A DNA stretch of 64,000 nt from Salvator merianae (taxonomy: Eukaryota; Chordata; Lepidosauria; Squamata; Teiidae): NCBI GenBank assembly GCA_003586115.2, contig QVOM02000116.1, forward strand, positions 45,733,692-45,797,691. The letters run 5' to 3'. Shown here one piece after another: positions 43,712 to 54,617 of the stretch (positions within the stretch are counted from its first letter, which is position 1; every line of letters starts with the position of its first letter). A program made the position numbers and the translations under genes. The notes below the pieces were generated by a model that did not search any database, was not told the origin of the DNA, and saw only the letters and a list, made by a program, of their open reading frames with translations.

Positions 43712-44664
43712 AGGTGCCTCCAAATGGCAGGAGGCAATTGTGGGTTCTTCATTAGATCCTGCACTGACCTGTCATCAGCCCTTCCAGATGGCAGGAGGTA
43801 ATTCCGGGCTCTTATCTCCTAGCACTATTGTTCCTATTGCACATACCTGGATGCAAGTCAAGCTCCCTCCCACTCCTTTTTGTTTTTTTCCCATGCTTGT
43901 CTAGCATCCAGGTATTTGCAGCAAAAACAATAACAGAAGGAGCTGGCAGACAGAGGTGAGCAGCTGCTATTACGGGAAACCCGACATCGTTGTTGGGTTT
44001 CCTGTAATAGTGATGTTACAGGACATTGACTCAGTAGGCCTGTTCACACTTAGCGAGAGGAATGTTCCAGGGCACTCGCTAGTACAGAGTGTTCGCACCT
44101 GCACACAGCCCCAGCTGACTTGAAACCTACCGAAGCCCACCTGATGTTGACATGAAGCCGAATAACACTGGTCAAGAAAATTGTAGTCCGGAAGCTGACT
44201 TGCATGATCAGGTGCAGAGCAGGAAAGGTGCAGAGCAGGAAAGGTTTGCATCACTTCCTGGTGTGGAATGGTGGTGGGGCAGGGTCGGCGTGACCGCACA
44301 GCGACCATCAGACAGTTTGGACCCAGGTTTGGACTTTGGGGTCCGGACCCTGGCAGCCGTTTCAGACACAAGTCTGGACACAGCTCCTCTGGGTTTGGAA
44401 ACAGCTCCCTAACTAGTGCATTCCCATTCACACTGCTCCCCCTGCTGGTCAGCTCGCAAACTGTTCCATTGCTGACAAGTGAGAATACTCATCACCATAC
44501 CTGATCCTGGCCAGCCCAAACCCTGCTAATTAGACTGTTATACTGTTGTAAGTGCAAAAATGGCCAATATCCCAGGACTATCTTAGGAATGCTCCAGATG
44601 TGTTTGGCATTCCCCATATAGACCCAGGAGAATCACAGGTTTTAAACCATGTCTGGAGGCACCC
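43712..44664. mobile_element. GGGTGCCTCCAGA-family element with nested insertion
   Basis: The left end AGGTGCCTCCA and right end TCTGGAGGCACCC are inverse and flanked by TAA on both sides (43709-43711 and 44665-44667). A clear internal palindrome around TATTACGGGAAACCCG and its complement lies at 43969-44015. A GGGCC-end element at 44037-44565 is inserted in it. Confidence 0.75.
44037..44565. mobile_element. GGGCC-end DNA element nested in another DNA element
   Basis: Starts GGCCTGTTCACACTTAGCG and ends GTAAGTGCAAAAATGGCC. No matching triplet flanks are readable. The surrounding DNA continues as the 43712 element. Confidence 0.6.
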
Positions 44665-45106
44665 TAAATCTACAACAGGTTGGAGTTGTTAAGAAAGGTA
44701 AAGGAGGCAGGGGAAGTATGCCCATTAGAGCAAAATACCCCTATACCTCTACTCAGAAGTAACCTTGCATTTTAGCATTCCTAATCCACTGAGTAATTCA
44801 CCTAGTTTAGCCAGGTAGAAAAATCATTTCTTTTTAAGATTACCTGCCTCCTCTAATGCAGGCAGGTGCACCTAAACTCTGGCTCAGGTGGGGAAGGGTG
44901 AAATGTTCATTGGAAATGAATACCTTTTCCTAGAGCAAACCTTTTAAAAGGCTATGGTTTTATGGAACCTACGTGTTAGCAGATACGTAGCTCATTTCCA
45001 AACCAGAAGGGGATTCACAACTTAGCTGGAAGTATCCTCTTTTTCAAAGCTTATATAGTCATTAAAAGCACAGAATCTTTGTAAGGCTAAGGGTACTGGA
45101 GTGGCT

Positions 45107-45263
45107 AGGGACAATTCTGCACTGGCCAGTATACCGGACCAGCAAGCATTCTATGAGCCTCCCTTCCGCACTCTGGCCTCCCTCCTGGGGCCTCCCTTAG
45201 ACTGCACCAATATGCAGAAGGGAGGCTCCTAGTACGCTTGTTGGTCCAGTATACTGGCCAGTG
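45107..45263. mobile_element. Palindromic DNA element
   Basis: Left arm CACTGGCCAGTATACCGGAC and right arm GTCCAGTATACTGGCCAGTG are near-exact inverses within longer arms that start GGGACAATTCTG and end GAATCGCCC. Flanking duplication not clear. Confidence 0.65.
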
Positions 45264-45659
45264 AAGAATCGCCCTCAGATTCTTTCCACCGGATTTGGTA
45301 CGCTAGCTACTCCCTTCACTAGTGAAGCTAACCTTGACCTTCTTTAGTCATATGCAAATTAGAGTGAATGAGAAGAGGCACCCCCATCTGTAGCACTCCC
45401 CTCATCTCCATTTTGGAGAGAAGGGGCACCGTTTTCAATGGCACTTCCATGCTGGGTGGGGAGAAGCCGCCCTGCAACGGGAGCACCTCGAGTGATTGTG
45501 CCAGAAAACTGCTCACACGATTGCTTCGAAGGCGCCCCCTGTGTCTGAAAATGGAGACAGGCAGCAGCGAGCACCTTCTTCTACCCTGAGAGGGCCCCTA
45601 TTAAGGTAAGTGATGACACAATCTCCATATCTCAGAACATGGATCCATCTTCCTTTTCT

Positions 45660-45775
45660 CTTTCATGCTTTTTTAAATCTGTTCTTATTGTTGTAACCCG
45701 CCCTGAGACCTTTGGGTATAGAGTGAGGGGAAAAATACAAATAAGTAAAACAAACAAATAACTAAATGCTTCACT
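45660..45775 (+). mobile_element. L2-like LINE tail
   Basis: GTTGTAACCCGCCCTGAGAC then CTTTGGGTATAG and an (AAAC/AAAT)n end, the cleanest copy of this tail in the window. Confidence 0.75.
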
Positions 45776-46112
45776 TTAGGATTGGCTAATGTACATACAT
45801 TATTCTCTGTGCTTAGTGAGGTCAGTTTTCATTGGGTGCGTACAAAACTGCAGCCCTTACAGTATCTCACATACCACTAGCTGTACCTCTCTTGTCCCCT
45901 GTTACCACTTCCTTCTAGCTGCCTTGTCCTCCACCCCACCAGACATAAGAGGCACCAGCCACCGCTGCTAACGACTGAAACCAACCATAGGCCTTAGGTC
46001 TTTCATTCATAGGGATTTCACTAGGGGTTGCCTGTGCAAACATTATGGAGCATCCATTAGGAAGATACAGTAGGTTTTATTCCACCATGCTTGGGAATTT
46101 CATAGAGATTTT

Positions 46113-46601
46113 GGCCCTTTCTGCACTTACCTGTCTTCAGTTGGGACCGGTGGATCCGGAATAGCTGGCCCACTGATCCCGGTCATGAAACGGCATGGCC
46201 AGGATCAGTCCATCTGCACAACTGCGCTAATCCCGATCAGCTCACACTGCGGTGACACGGCCTTGAAGACCTCCAATAGCTAGCCTTGGGGGCCTCTGAG
46301 GGTGGCATTTTGGGGTGCCATTTGGTGCGCTGCTGAAGTTGCTCCCCCATAGTCCTGAACATGGAAGCATGCCTCTTTGTTCAGAACTGGGGGCCTGCTG
46401 GTCTGCCCGGGAGTCACTATTAATCGTGACTACGGGTATTCCGGATGTCTTCTGATTGGGACTGTGCTCCGTCGAAAGCAGATTGAGTATTCCGGTGGAG
46501 GTCATGGCTGCATAGATCTGTATTATCATGCAGATCTTTGTGGCCTAGAACTGTACTATGTGGACTCTTAATCCTGATTAAGGGTTCATGCAGAAAGGGC
46601 C
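46113..46601. mobile_element. GGGCC-end DNA element, duplication TTT
   Basis: Starts GGCCCTTTCTGCACTTACC and ends GCAGAAAGGGCC. TTT flanks both sides (46110-46112 and 46602-46604). The interior has CCGGAATAGC-like and TATTCCGGTGG inverse blocks. No coding. Confidence 0.75.
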
Positions 46602-46604
46602 TTT

Positions 46605-47700
46605 GTCAAGAGTAGGTTGCATGATAAGGTATACCTGCTGAAATTCCATCTTCTTCTTAGTTGTTGAAATTGTACGTTCCCTCTCTTCTTTATCTATCAA
46701 GCCACCCCAGTTGGGTAATTATTTTTTTTTGTACTATGTTTTTTAATAATGTATTAAGTTTGTTTTCATTTTTACTCACTGCAATGCAGTAATTTTTATG
46801 CTATGCATATACTGTTTTTCATTACTCTTAATGCTGTTTTGATATGATGTATTCTATTTTTCTTTGTTAGCTTTTCATTTTAGTAGACTAATGGGGGGAA
46901 ATAAATGCTTTTAAATGAACAAAAACTGCTGTTTTCTCCTATAGCCCCACCTCACGTCGGATTGTAGCTTTGGAAGCAGCTTATCTGACTACAAACTGCT
47001 TATATCTTAAGACAGTATTTGATGAAAGTGACTAATCTATGAAACTTTTTGTAGCTTTGGAAATTACTCAATATATGGATTAAGAAATTGCAGCTTGCAA
47101 AGAGGTTTTCTTATCTTTCCAAATAACTTGAGTGAGGCTATACTTTGATGAGGAGCACCATAGATGTCCATGGCACTGTACATGCAGAAGGTCCCAAGTT
47201 CAACTTCCAGCATCCCGAACAGGGCTTGGAAATCCTTGTCTGAAATGCTGCTGATTCACTGCTGTCCAGTGTGGATAATTCGCAGCTGGATTCGTAGGTT
47301 CAGAACCACACAAGGGGGGTTCCAGGCTACCCAGAGGATCCCCAACAAACCATTTGGATGCAGGCTGGGGAAACATGTTGGGCAAGTGAGTGCCTGGTGG
47401 AAGAAATAGGTGCTACTGTATAGAGGTAGGAGAGGTACTGGATGTTGGCGCCATTATACTAAGACAAGGAAGGTCTTTCCCCTGCCTCTGCACAGGATAG
47501 GGGAGGGGCTGGGTGTTGACAACTCCAGAGAGTGGAAGAGGAAGCAAGTGCTACATAGGAGAAAGTGAACATGAGTTTCTGCACCAGCAGGAGCAAGTAT
47601 CTGGCCAAAAACAGAGTGTTATGCAGGTTAAGCAGGCACTGCTAGAGCCCCTCCACTTAAGTTTCTCATGTCCAGTCATATCTGATGAAATTGTTCCCCT
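46605..47700. other. Intergenic, nothing recognised
   Basis: Short frames only. The AT-rich first part (46700-46920) could be an old LINE tail. No exon evidence. Confidence 0.4.
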
Positions 47701-47702
47701 GT

Positions 47703-47945
47703 AGACCTTCTGCACACTTCAGTGTTCCAAACTAGCCCATACTGGTCTGCTGGTAGACCTCGATATCAAGGACTACTAGTGGTCCAGATCGACTCGCCCC
47801 CCAATCTGGATTACAGTCCTTCTAATGCAGACGGTGTGTATCAACAGTGGGTGAGGCTTCACCGATTCACACTAATGTGAAGACCAGTGAGGCCCTGAAG
47901 CTGTGAGGAATCCTAATACCAAACTAAGGTAAGTGCAGAAGGAGG
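47703..47945. mobile_element. DNA element with TTCTGCAC ends
   Basis: Left GACCTTCTGCACACTTCAG, right GGTAAGTGCAGAAGGAGGC. Interior blocks are shared with 39411-39625. Boundaries approximate. Confidence 0.45.
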
Positions 47946-48399
47946 CTGGTGCAGTGGAGATGCAACTGAAGTTAAAGCACACTTGGTGAGTTTGCAGCAA
48001 GCAAGCTTTAACATTGGGAGCACCTTGATTGATAGCCCAGTTTCACACAGTGCGATCTTTGCATGCCTACCTGAAAATAAGCACACTGCACACTGCTGGA
48101 GATTTATAGCCATCAACACTGCAACAGATGCAATTGTTCCATTAAGAAGCTACAGTGGCTGCCTCTGCATGGCCATAAAAAAGGTCATTTGAGGGTTCTG
48201 ATCCAGAGGCCCCTTCCACATTTCCAGACTTGAAGGCTCCCGAGCCACACACCCTATGCAGTCACCACAAGCCTCTGGTACCCTTTTCCACTTGTATGAA
48301 TGCTGCCAGTTGCCTGACTCCTAAGCATACAGGGAATAAAATAGTAGAATGAATAGTAGAAAAAAAAAGAATAATAGAAAAAATAATATAGACATGTAA

Positions 48400-48672
48400 C
48401 CTGGATAGCTTTCAGAAAGGGTTAAACAAATTCATGGGGGGACAGGTGTATCAAGGGCTACTTGAATGAGTGCGTAGATACTCTGCCTCCAGGGTGGAGA
48501 GGCAGGCAGGATGCCTCTGAAGGCCATTTGCAGGAAGTCGATAGCAGGTGAAGGTTTTGCCTTTGTTTTCTTCTTGAGAATGCCAGAAGCGATTGCAGCG
48601 GGCAGTGTGTGAGACAGGTTGCTGACAGGATGGGCCATGGCCTAATCCAGCAGGGCTCCTCTTATGTTCTTA
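48400..48672 (+). mobile_element. CR1 LINE 3' fragment
   Basis: It has the last codons of ORF2 (AACCTGGATAGCTTTCAGAA) and the CR1 3' UTR, ending CTCCTCTTATGTTCTTA at 48672. Confidence 0.85.
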
Positions 48673-48949
48673 CAGTGTGGTTTTTATTACAACGCAAGCC
48701 TTTTTATTCCAACAAAGCTCACCAGGTTTTTGAGAATGTTTGTTTAATTGGCAACAAAATTCCTCTAATATTGTCACATTGTGATTATTTATATCCAGAT
48801 TTATGCCTTCCCTAGTATTTGTTACTTAACTTCCCCTTCATTCTTATTGGCATCCATTTATAAAATGCAGAAAAAAAAAATGTCTAACAATTTCATTTTA
48901 AAAAATGAACACAATAACAGAGAATGGAAATCAAAGCTAAAATACCAAA

Positions 48950-49500
48950 AATAGGTAGTTGACTTGTCCGGTATATGAAAAAGTGTCATCGACCCTTTCT
49001 TTGCTTGGTGGTATACGGGTCGGCCTTGGGAAGCTGTTGAGGGGCTGGCCATCCACACGCTAATTGAAGCTTTGCACGCTCCGCTTCCCCTTGGAGCAGC
49101 CTGTCTGTTTTGGACTAAGCTGCAGACACAATAGGGTGCCAAAATGGCATCCTATCCCATTCCATTGGTAGACTGTTCCGAAGAGATCCACCTCTGTTGG
49201 CATACTGGATCTTGAAGGGAATGCAGAAGGCATGCGCCCATGGTTTGTATACCATGCGGAAGCCCATTTTGGTGGCACTCCAGGAAGTGCTGCTGAAAGT
49301 GGTGTGTCTCAAAAAGGGTCCTTCTGGAAACCGCAAAGGCCAGCCTTTGAAGACTGGATGCCTCTTTGACGACTCTTCAGAGGTAGCAGCTGGGCCTGGG
49401 CTTGGGCCTGGGACTGGGTCTGAGCCGGGGCTGGGGCTGGGATGGCATTGCACCCTGGCCCAGAATAACCAAGGCAAGTATGGAAAGGGCTGTGATTAAG
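48950..49500. other. GC-richer block with overlapping open frames, unknown
   Basis: Open frames of 100 codons (plus, 49197-49499) and 120 codons (minus, 49115-49477) overlap. A CTGGGC/GGGCTT-like short tandem run lies at 49388-49443. No repeat ends, splice-bounded homology or known domain were recognised. It could be a worn processed pseudogene or an old repeat. Confidence 0.3.
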
Positions 49501-49572
49501 ACAAACAGTCCAGAACTTTGGCAAATGCATCTTTCCATTGGGGAGATAGGGGATTAATTATTCCTAACATAA

Positions 49573-50042
49573 GGTCCTTTCTGCACTACGTAGTGCAGTA
49601 CAGTAAGCATGGGCTGTGCTGGAGCAGGCTAGCAGTAGCAGCCCAGCAGAGCCTTCAAAGGCTGGGAACTTTCATTCCTGGTCTTCGCTGTTGCCATGCG
49701 GGTCCGTTTTGGTGGTGTGCTGACTTCCAGCACCACGTCCAGCAGTGCTTCTTGGTCTGCCACCTGAGCAGGTCCTCCATGGCATTCTGGCCTACAAGGG
49801 TGTATAGCCTACATGCTCTTCATGGTCCGGAATATGGACTTTGGCCCACTTACGGACCTTTCTAAAGAGGTTCACAGCAGGACTGGGATATGGCTTTGGC
49901 ATCAAATCCCAGTCCATTGCCTTGTCCCATGAGGACAAAGGATACTAAGTGGCATGGGGCTTCTAGTAGTCTGCAGTAGGTGTAGAAGGGTGGGTCTTGG
50001 ATTGGAATATGTTCTGATCCATGGAGCCAGTGCAGAAAGGGC
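49573..50042. mobile_element. GGGCC-end DNA element
   Basis: Starts GGTCCTTTCTGCACTACG and ends CCAGTGCAGAAAGGGCT. The interior carries inverse blocks, for example CATGGTCCGGAATATGG and TGGAATATGTTCTGATCCAT. Flanks TAA and TTA differ at one base. Confidence 0.6.
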
Positions 50043-50057
50043 TTTAGAAGACATATT

Positions 50058-50483
50058 GGGCCTTTTCTCACTTTCCACTTTAGAATGAAATAATTATCCC
50101 ATTCTAAGGTGGAATAGACACCGCAGTGCAGACACTGTCTGCAATGTGGGGCTCCAATTATTTACCCAATCCTCACCATGGCAGTGGTTAGGAAGCATCC
50201 ACCGCTGCCATGGCACCCGTCAGGCTCACACAGGCATGCACAGGTGTAATCAGTCCACTATACTGGCCTGGATGCCATGATGCCAGATAAGTGGAAATGC
50301 ACCTTATCAGGAGGTGACTATCACCTCCCAGTAAGGTTGGGGAGCATTAATTAGTGCTCCATAGGTAGTAGCAATTGGGAGCGGCTGTAGCCTGTTCCCA
50401 GCTGCTCAGGTTTCCACAAGGTGCGGACGCACTTGACTAGCAAGCGTTCTTGATGCTTGCTAGCAGCAAGTGCAGACAGGCCC
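50058..50483. mobile_element. GGGCC-end DNA element, duplication ATT
   Basis: Starts GGGCCTTTTCTCACTTTCC and ends AAGTGCAGACAGGCCC. ATT flanks both sides (50055-50057 and 50484-50486). It is the best reference copy for the subfamily that includes 18539-19077 and 53558-54074. Confidence 0.85.
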
Positions 50484-50499
50484 ATTGATTAATGCTCTT

Positions 50500-51550
50500 T
50501 CTGCAACAAATGCAACAGTAATAAAACAATTTTGAAAGTAGCCTTCTTTTAACCCATAGAAGATTAGCTGACTGCTTTATGTATTCATCAGCTGATTTTC
50601 CATCACTTGGAACCATGACAGCAGTAGCATTCAGCGCTTAGAGGCATAAGCGAAGGCCTGAGTCATAATATGCTTTCACCTTTGATGTCCATAATGCACA
50701 GGAAATTGCTCTTTGATTCAACACCCTCATCCTCTGACACAAAGTAATCTGCTGTTTATAGAGATCAAAGGCAAGCAGTGAATCACTGCTTAACCCTTTC
50801 GCTGCACCCTTGAGTGCCAACCACTCCTGAGATACAGGCAGGTGTTTTGATGCCTTGCATGCAAATCTAATAGGATACAACAAACATAAACCACAATATA
50901 GTCGATTTCTTCTTTTGCCTGCCTGCTCAGCTTTTAAGATAAGTGGACAGGGACGTGGTTTCATAACGCAGGAGCTGCAAATCACATTCCCTGCGCAACT
51001 AAGTCGGAGGGTTGTTGCATGATATGCTGCGGTCAAAACTGGTCATGCCGAGCACACATCAAAAACTCTTTTCTGTATAGGTTCTCCTCCAACAGATTTA
51101 ATGCTGTATTGCAGTATCTTTCAAATTCAATGTGCAGCATATTGAATTATAAATTGTGCTCGAACTTAATGGGCTATGTAAATACTCCTGCCATAATGCT
51201 CCTTTTTGTCTGTGTGCTGTTGACTTCAAGTGCAGACCTAACAAGGAAAAAAAAAAAAAAAAAGCTCTGGCACATTCCCTTGTTAATTACCGTAAAAGGC
51301 ATAAGCTGAAAGGGACTTTTTTGCTTTAGCCTCCTATCCTTACGCAGTCACGGCAAAGGAAAAGACACGTAGCTGATGGGCTCTTATAAATGCGCTCTTA
51401 AAAGCAAGGAGCATTTCTGTGTTTACATCTGTTGTTGTCCATGACCAGACCACATATTTTCTAAATAACAGGTGTAAATTCAGCAATGCTCTTTTACATG
51501 GACTTTTTTCAAAGTCAAAAACTGAAGTGTTAGTTAAATGTGCATGTGCA
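50500..51550. other. Repeat-poor intergenic stretch
   Basis: About 1 kb with no recognised mobile element apart from a poly-A run near 51247-51263. The 132-codon minus frame at 50638-51036 has no known domain. It may contain conserved regulatory DNA, which cannot be judged from one sequence. Confidence 0.35.
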
Positions 51551-51553
51551 TGC

Positions 51554-51575
51554 ATACACACACACACACACACAC
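51554..51575. repeat. (AC)n microsatellite
   Basis: About eleven AC dinucleotides flanked by ATGC-rich sequence. Confidence 0.9.
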
Positions 51576-51689
51576 ATGCACACTGAGGATTAACCTGCAT
51601 GCAGATTTCTAGAAAACAGCAAATTAAGTTAGAAGAAAGAAGAGGAATTTTTTTACAAGATAGGTTCTTATATGAACCATTTAAACATG

Positions 51690-52220
51690 GGCTGGCTCCA
51701 GGTGGCAGCTGAATGTAATGCATACAGGCAATATTCTGGAGAAAAATTCCTCTGGAATGCTCCCCTATTGGCTAGACAGGGTGGGGGACCATGCTGTCTG
51801 TGCACATTTTGGTGACACGCATATCCAGGTATTTCGCTGGCATAAAATACCTGGAAGTGCGTGATCATGACCACCATGCTGTTATTTTGACCGCACACAT
51901 GCATGGTGGATGCACACATCCAGGTATTTTGCCGGCACAAAGTACCCAGATGTGTGTGATGCCACCATCATGCATGCACAGGTGGCTTTTTTGGCCCCTG
52001 CACATGTGCAGTGGCCAGAGTAACGAAGACGGCTCTGGCTACAAGGTATGTTTTAGTGCTATTTCAGGAAAACCTGCCATCAGAGTTAAGTTTTCCTGAA
52101 ATAGGATATCGCACGTTTTAGAGGGGATATAACGTAGCTATGGTGGGGTTGCCACAGATACATATGGTGATCCCATCATAGTGGCACCATAATGGCATTA
52201 TATTCCCCCTGTCTGGACGG
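51690..52220. mobile_element. Possible divergent GGGTGCCTCCAGA-family element
   Basis: It contains the CCAGGTATTTCGCTGGCATA pair and its inverse (51830-51860 and 51920-51950) and a core palindrome CTATTTCAGGAAAACC with its complement near 52060-52106. These resemble the internal palindromes of the 6526 and 43712 elements. The termini are poorly conserved. Confidence 0.4.
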
Positions 52221-53557
52221 GCTGTGATCTTTGATGTAGAAGAAAAATATACAAACTTCAAGTGAGGTGAAGTAGAACACTTGAAGCTTGTTTTTACATT
52301 CAAGCAGAGGTCACATACGCTTACAGGAAAGGGAGTTGAGATTAAAAGACTAGCCTTGTGGAATGTCCTATGAGTAATATGAGTAATCATCATGTGCTTC
52401 CAAAATTAATTCTACAGCTTCAGTTCAGGACCTGGAATGATGTTGTGTCATGTTACCAAAAACTCACAACCTCAGACTTGCACCACATCTGCAGTTACTT
52501 GGTGAGGTGCCCAGTAAAGCATCTTCCACCACCTGTAGTAGTAGAAAGAGTCTTGTATTGATTGCACTGCCCTAACAGAGAGCACAATCATTGTCTGAAG
52601 CGTCATTTTGTGACTGTGTGATTTTGCACCCTTCAGTGGAGGTGCCTCAGAGTATCACTCTGAAATAGAGAAGAGGAGATGAGGAGGCAACATCATGGGT
52701 GGCCGTGAATGTAATCACCTCCATTTTCAAATGAAGACAAGAGAGGCACCCTAAATTGTGATGGAAAAAGTTAGCAATTGCAATTATGTAAAAATAGCAT
52801 CTTTAGCATTGTGTTACATGAGAGTGGATTGTTGAGTGTCTGCCATAGTCTATACCAGCATGTGGATGGCAGGCTCCTAATCCAGAATAAGGCCCACTGC
52901 AGAAAGGGCCATAGGCTTATTTGGTCACCCTAAGCAATCTGCTGCCTCAGGCACATCAAAGGATGTTTTTTTCTCCCTCTAGCATCAAAGCCAACCCTGT
53001 TGATTTCTGTCCATGTCATGGAGAGAAAGTACCATTTTCTCCTTTGTCTCAGGTTGCAAAGCCCCTTGGCTACACCCCCCCAGCAAAAAATGATTTATTA
53101 TGGCTGTGGCCACTTGGATGCCCTAGGGCACCCTTCCAGCTGACCCAGGAGGGTGGCATCCAAACATCTAGATTCTCTTGGAGTGATGTGTTCCTCGCTC
53201 CTGGTTCACATTCACTGCCCTGGGTTTCGGCTTACTTATAGCATAAGCTGGATGATTGTAGGAGTAGCTGTGAGTGCCTGGGTCATCTTCTCATATGTGG
53301 ATAAATCAGGGAAGAAGGGAAGTGACCTACAGACAGGACCTGTGTCTGGGCCACTTTTGCACCCAGACTCAAAATGTCTGCAATCTGGTGCCATTTCTGA
53401 CCCGGCACAAAAACTGTCCAAGGGGAAATTCCCCTGCTATAAGAGGGGTTTCCTGCAGGGGCAAGGTTTTCAAGGATGGAAGCCACACCTCGCACAAGGC
53501 ACCCTAAATTGTGTCTGCTATTTCTTGATCTCATGGGGATGCAGCCTTAAACAAAGT

Positions 53558-54074
53558 GGGCATTTTTGCACTTACCATGATAGAACAGACTAATTTACCA
53601 TGCAGTGTGATTGCCAGTAGCCGTGCCTCGTCCTTGCTATGGGAGTGGCTGGGAAGCATCTGGCCACTGCCCTGGGGACCAGCAGACCCGCACAGTGTAC
53701 AGGTGAGCACAGACACAATCAACTGATCATGCCTGAGTGATGGGCTGATTGCGCCATCATGATCAGGCACGCGATGACTGATCGGGCTGCCCTGACTGGG
53801 TCATCGCATGGCCTGATCCGGCATTGCGCAGCCCGATCGCCCCATTGTGCATGCACAATCAGGTGATCACACATGCGTGATGACAGTGTTGCACTGTCCT
53901 GAATGCTTCACTATCAGGTAGGTGAGAATGCAACTTACCAGGAGGTGACTATCAGGTAGTGGCAAATGGGAGTGGATGTAGCCCAATTCCGGCTGCTTGG
54001 GCCTCCACAAGGTGCGGATGCACTTGACTAGCCAGCATCCTTCATGCTTGCTAGTAGCAAGTGCAAACAGATCC
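53558..54074. mobile_element. GGGCC-end DNA element, duplication AGT
   Basis: Starts GGGCATTTTTGCACTTACC and ends AAGTGCAAACAGATCC. AGT flanks both sides (53555-53557 and 54075-54077). Same subfamily as 50058. Confidence 0.8.
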
Positions 54075-54617
54075 AGTATGACCAAAGTTTAACAGCAAAT
54101 CCTGAACCAACTAGCTAAGATGTGGTTCGGTCCCTTGCAAAATCAAGCAACTTATTTTCTTTGATTTTGCTTCCATCCAGAAACCTGCCCCCCTATGCAG
54201 AGCTCCCAGGACAAGTTTGACTGAGACATGGACTGCATTTACCCTGTTGGTAACAGTAGTTACAGTAGCTTTGTAACTAATTAGGAACTAATGATGACCC
54301 TCTGCTTAGTATACAAGTTCATAGCAAAGCCCTGACATTATGTGCCAACAGACTCATTAACATGTCACGCAGACCTGAAAAACAGAGAAGGATGCAACTG
54401 GAGTTAATGCTTTGTTTTTGCTCTCAAGCACAGCCAGAATCCCATGCAAAAGAAAAAATATATATAATCTCTATTGACTTAGTAGGCAGTTGCATATTGC
54501 TCATACAGAAAATATTCTATTTCTGGCATTTGAGCAATCAAATAAATTGTTCGAATATGATTTTTAAAAATTTTATTTGCATGACAGCTTCCCATCAGTG
54601 CTCAAGATTCAGACTAT

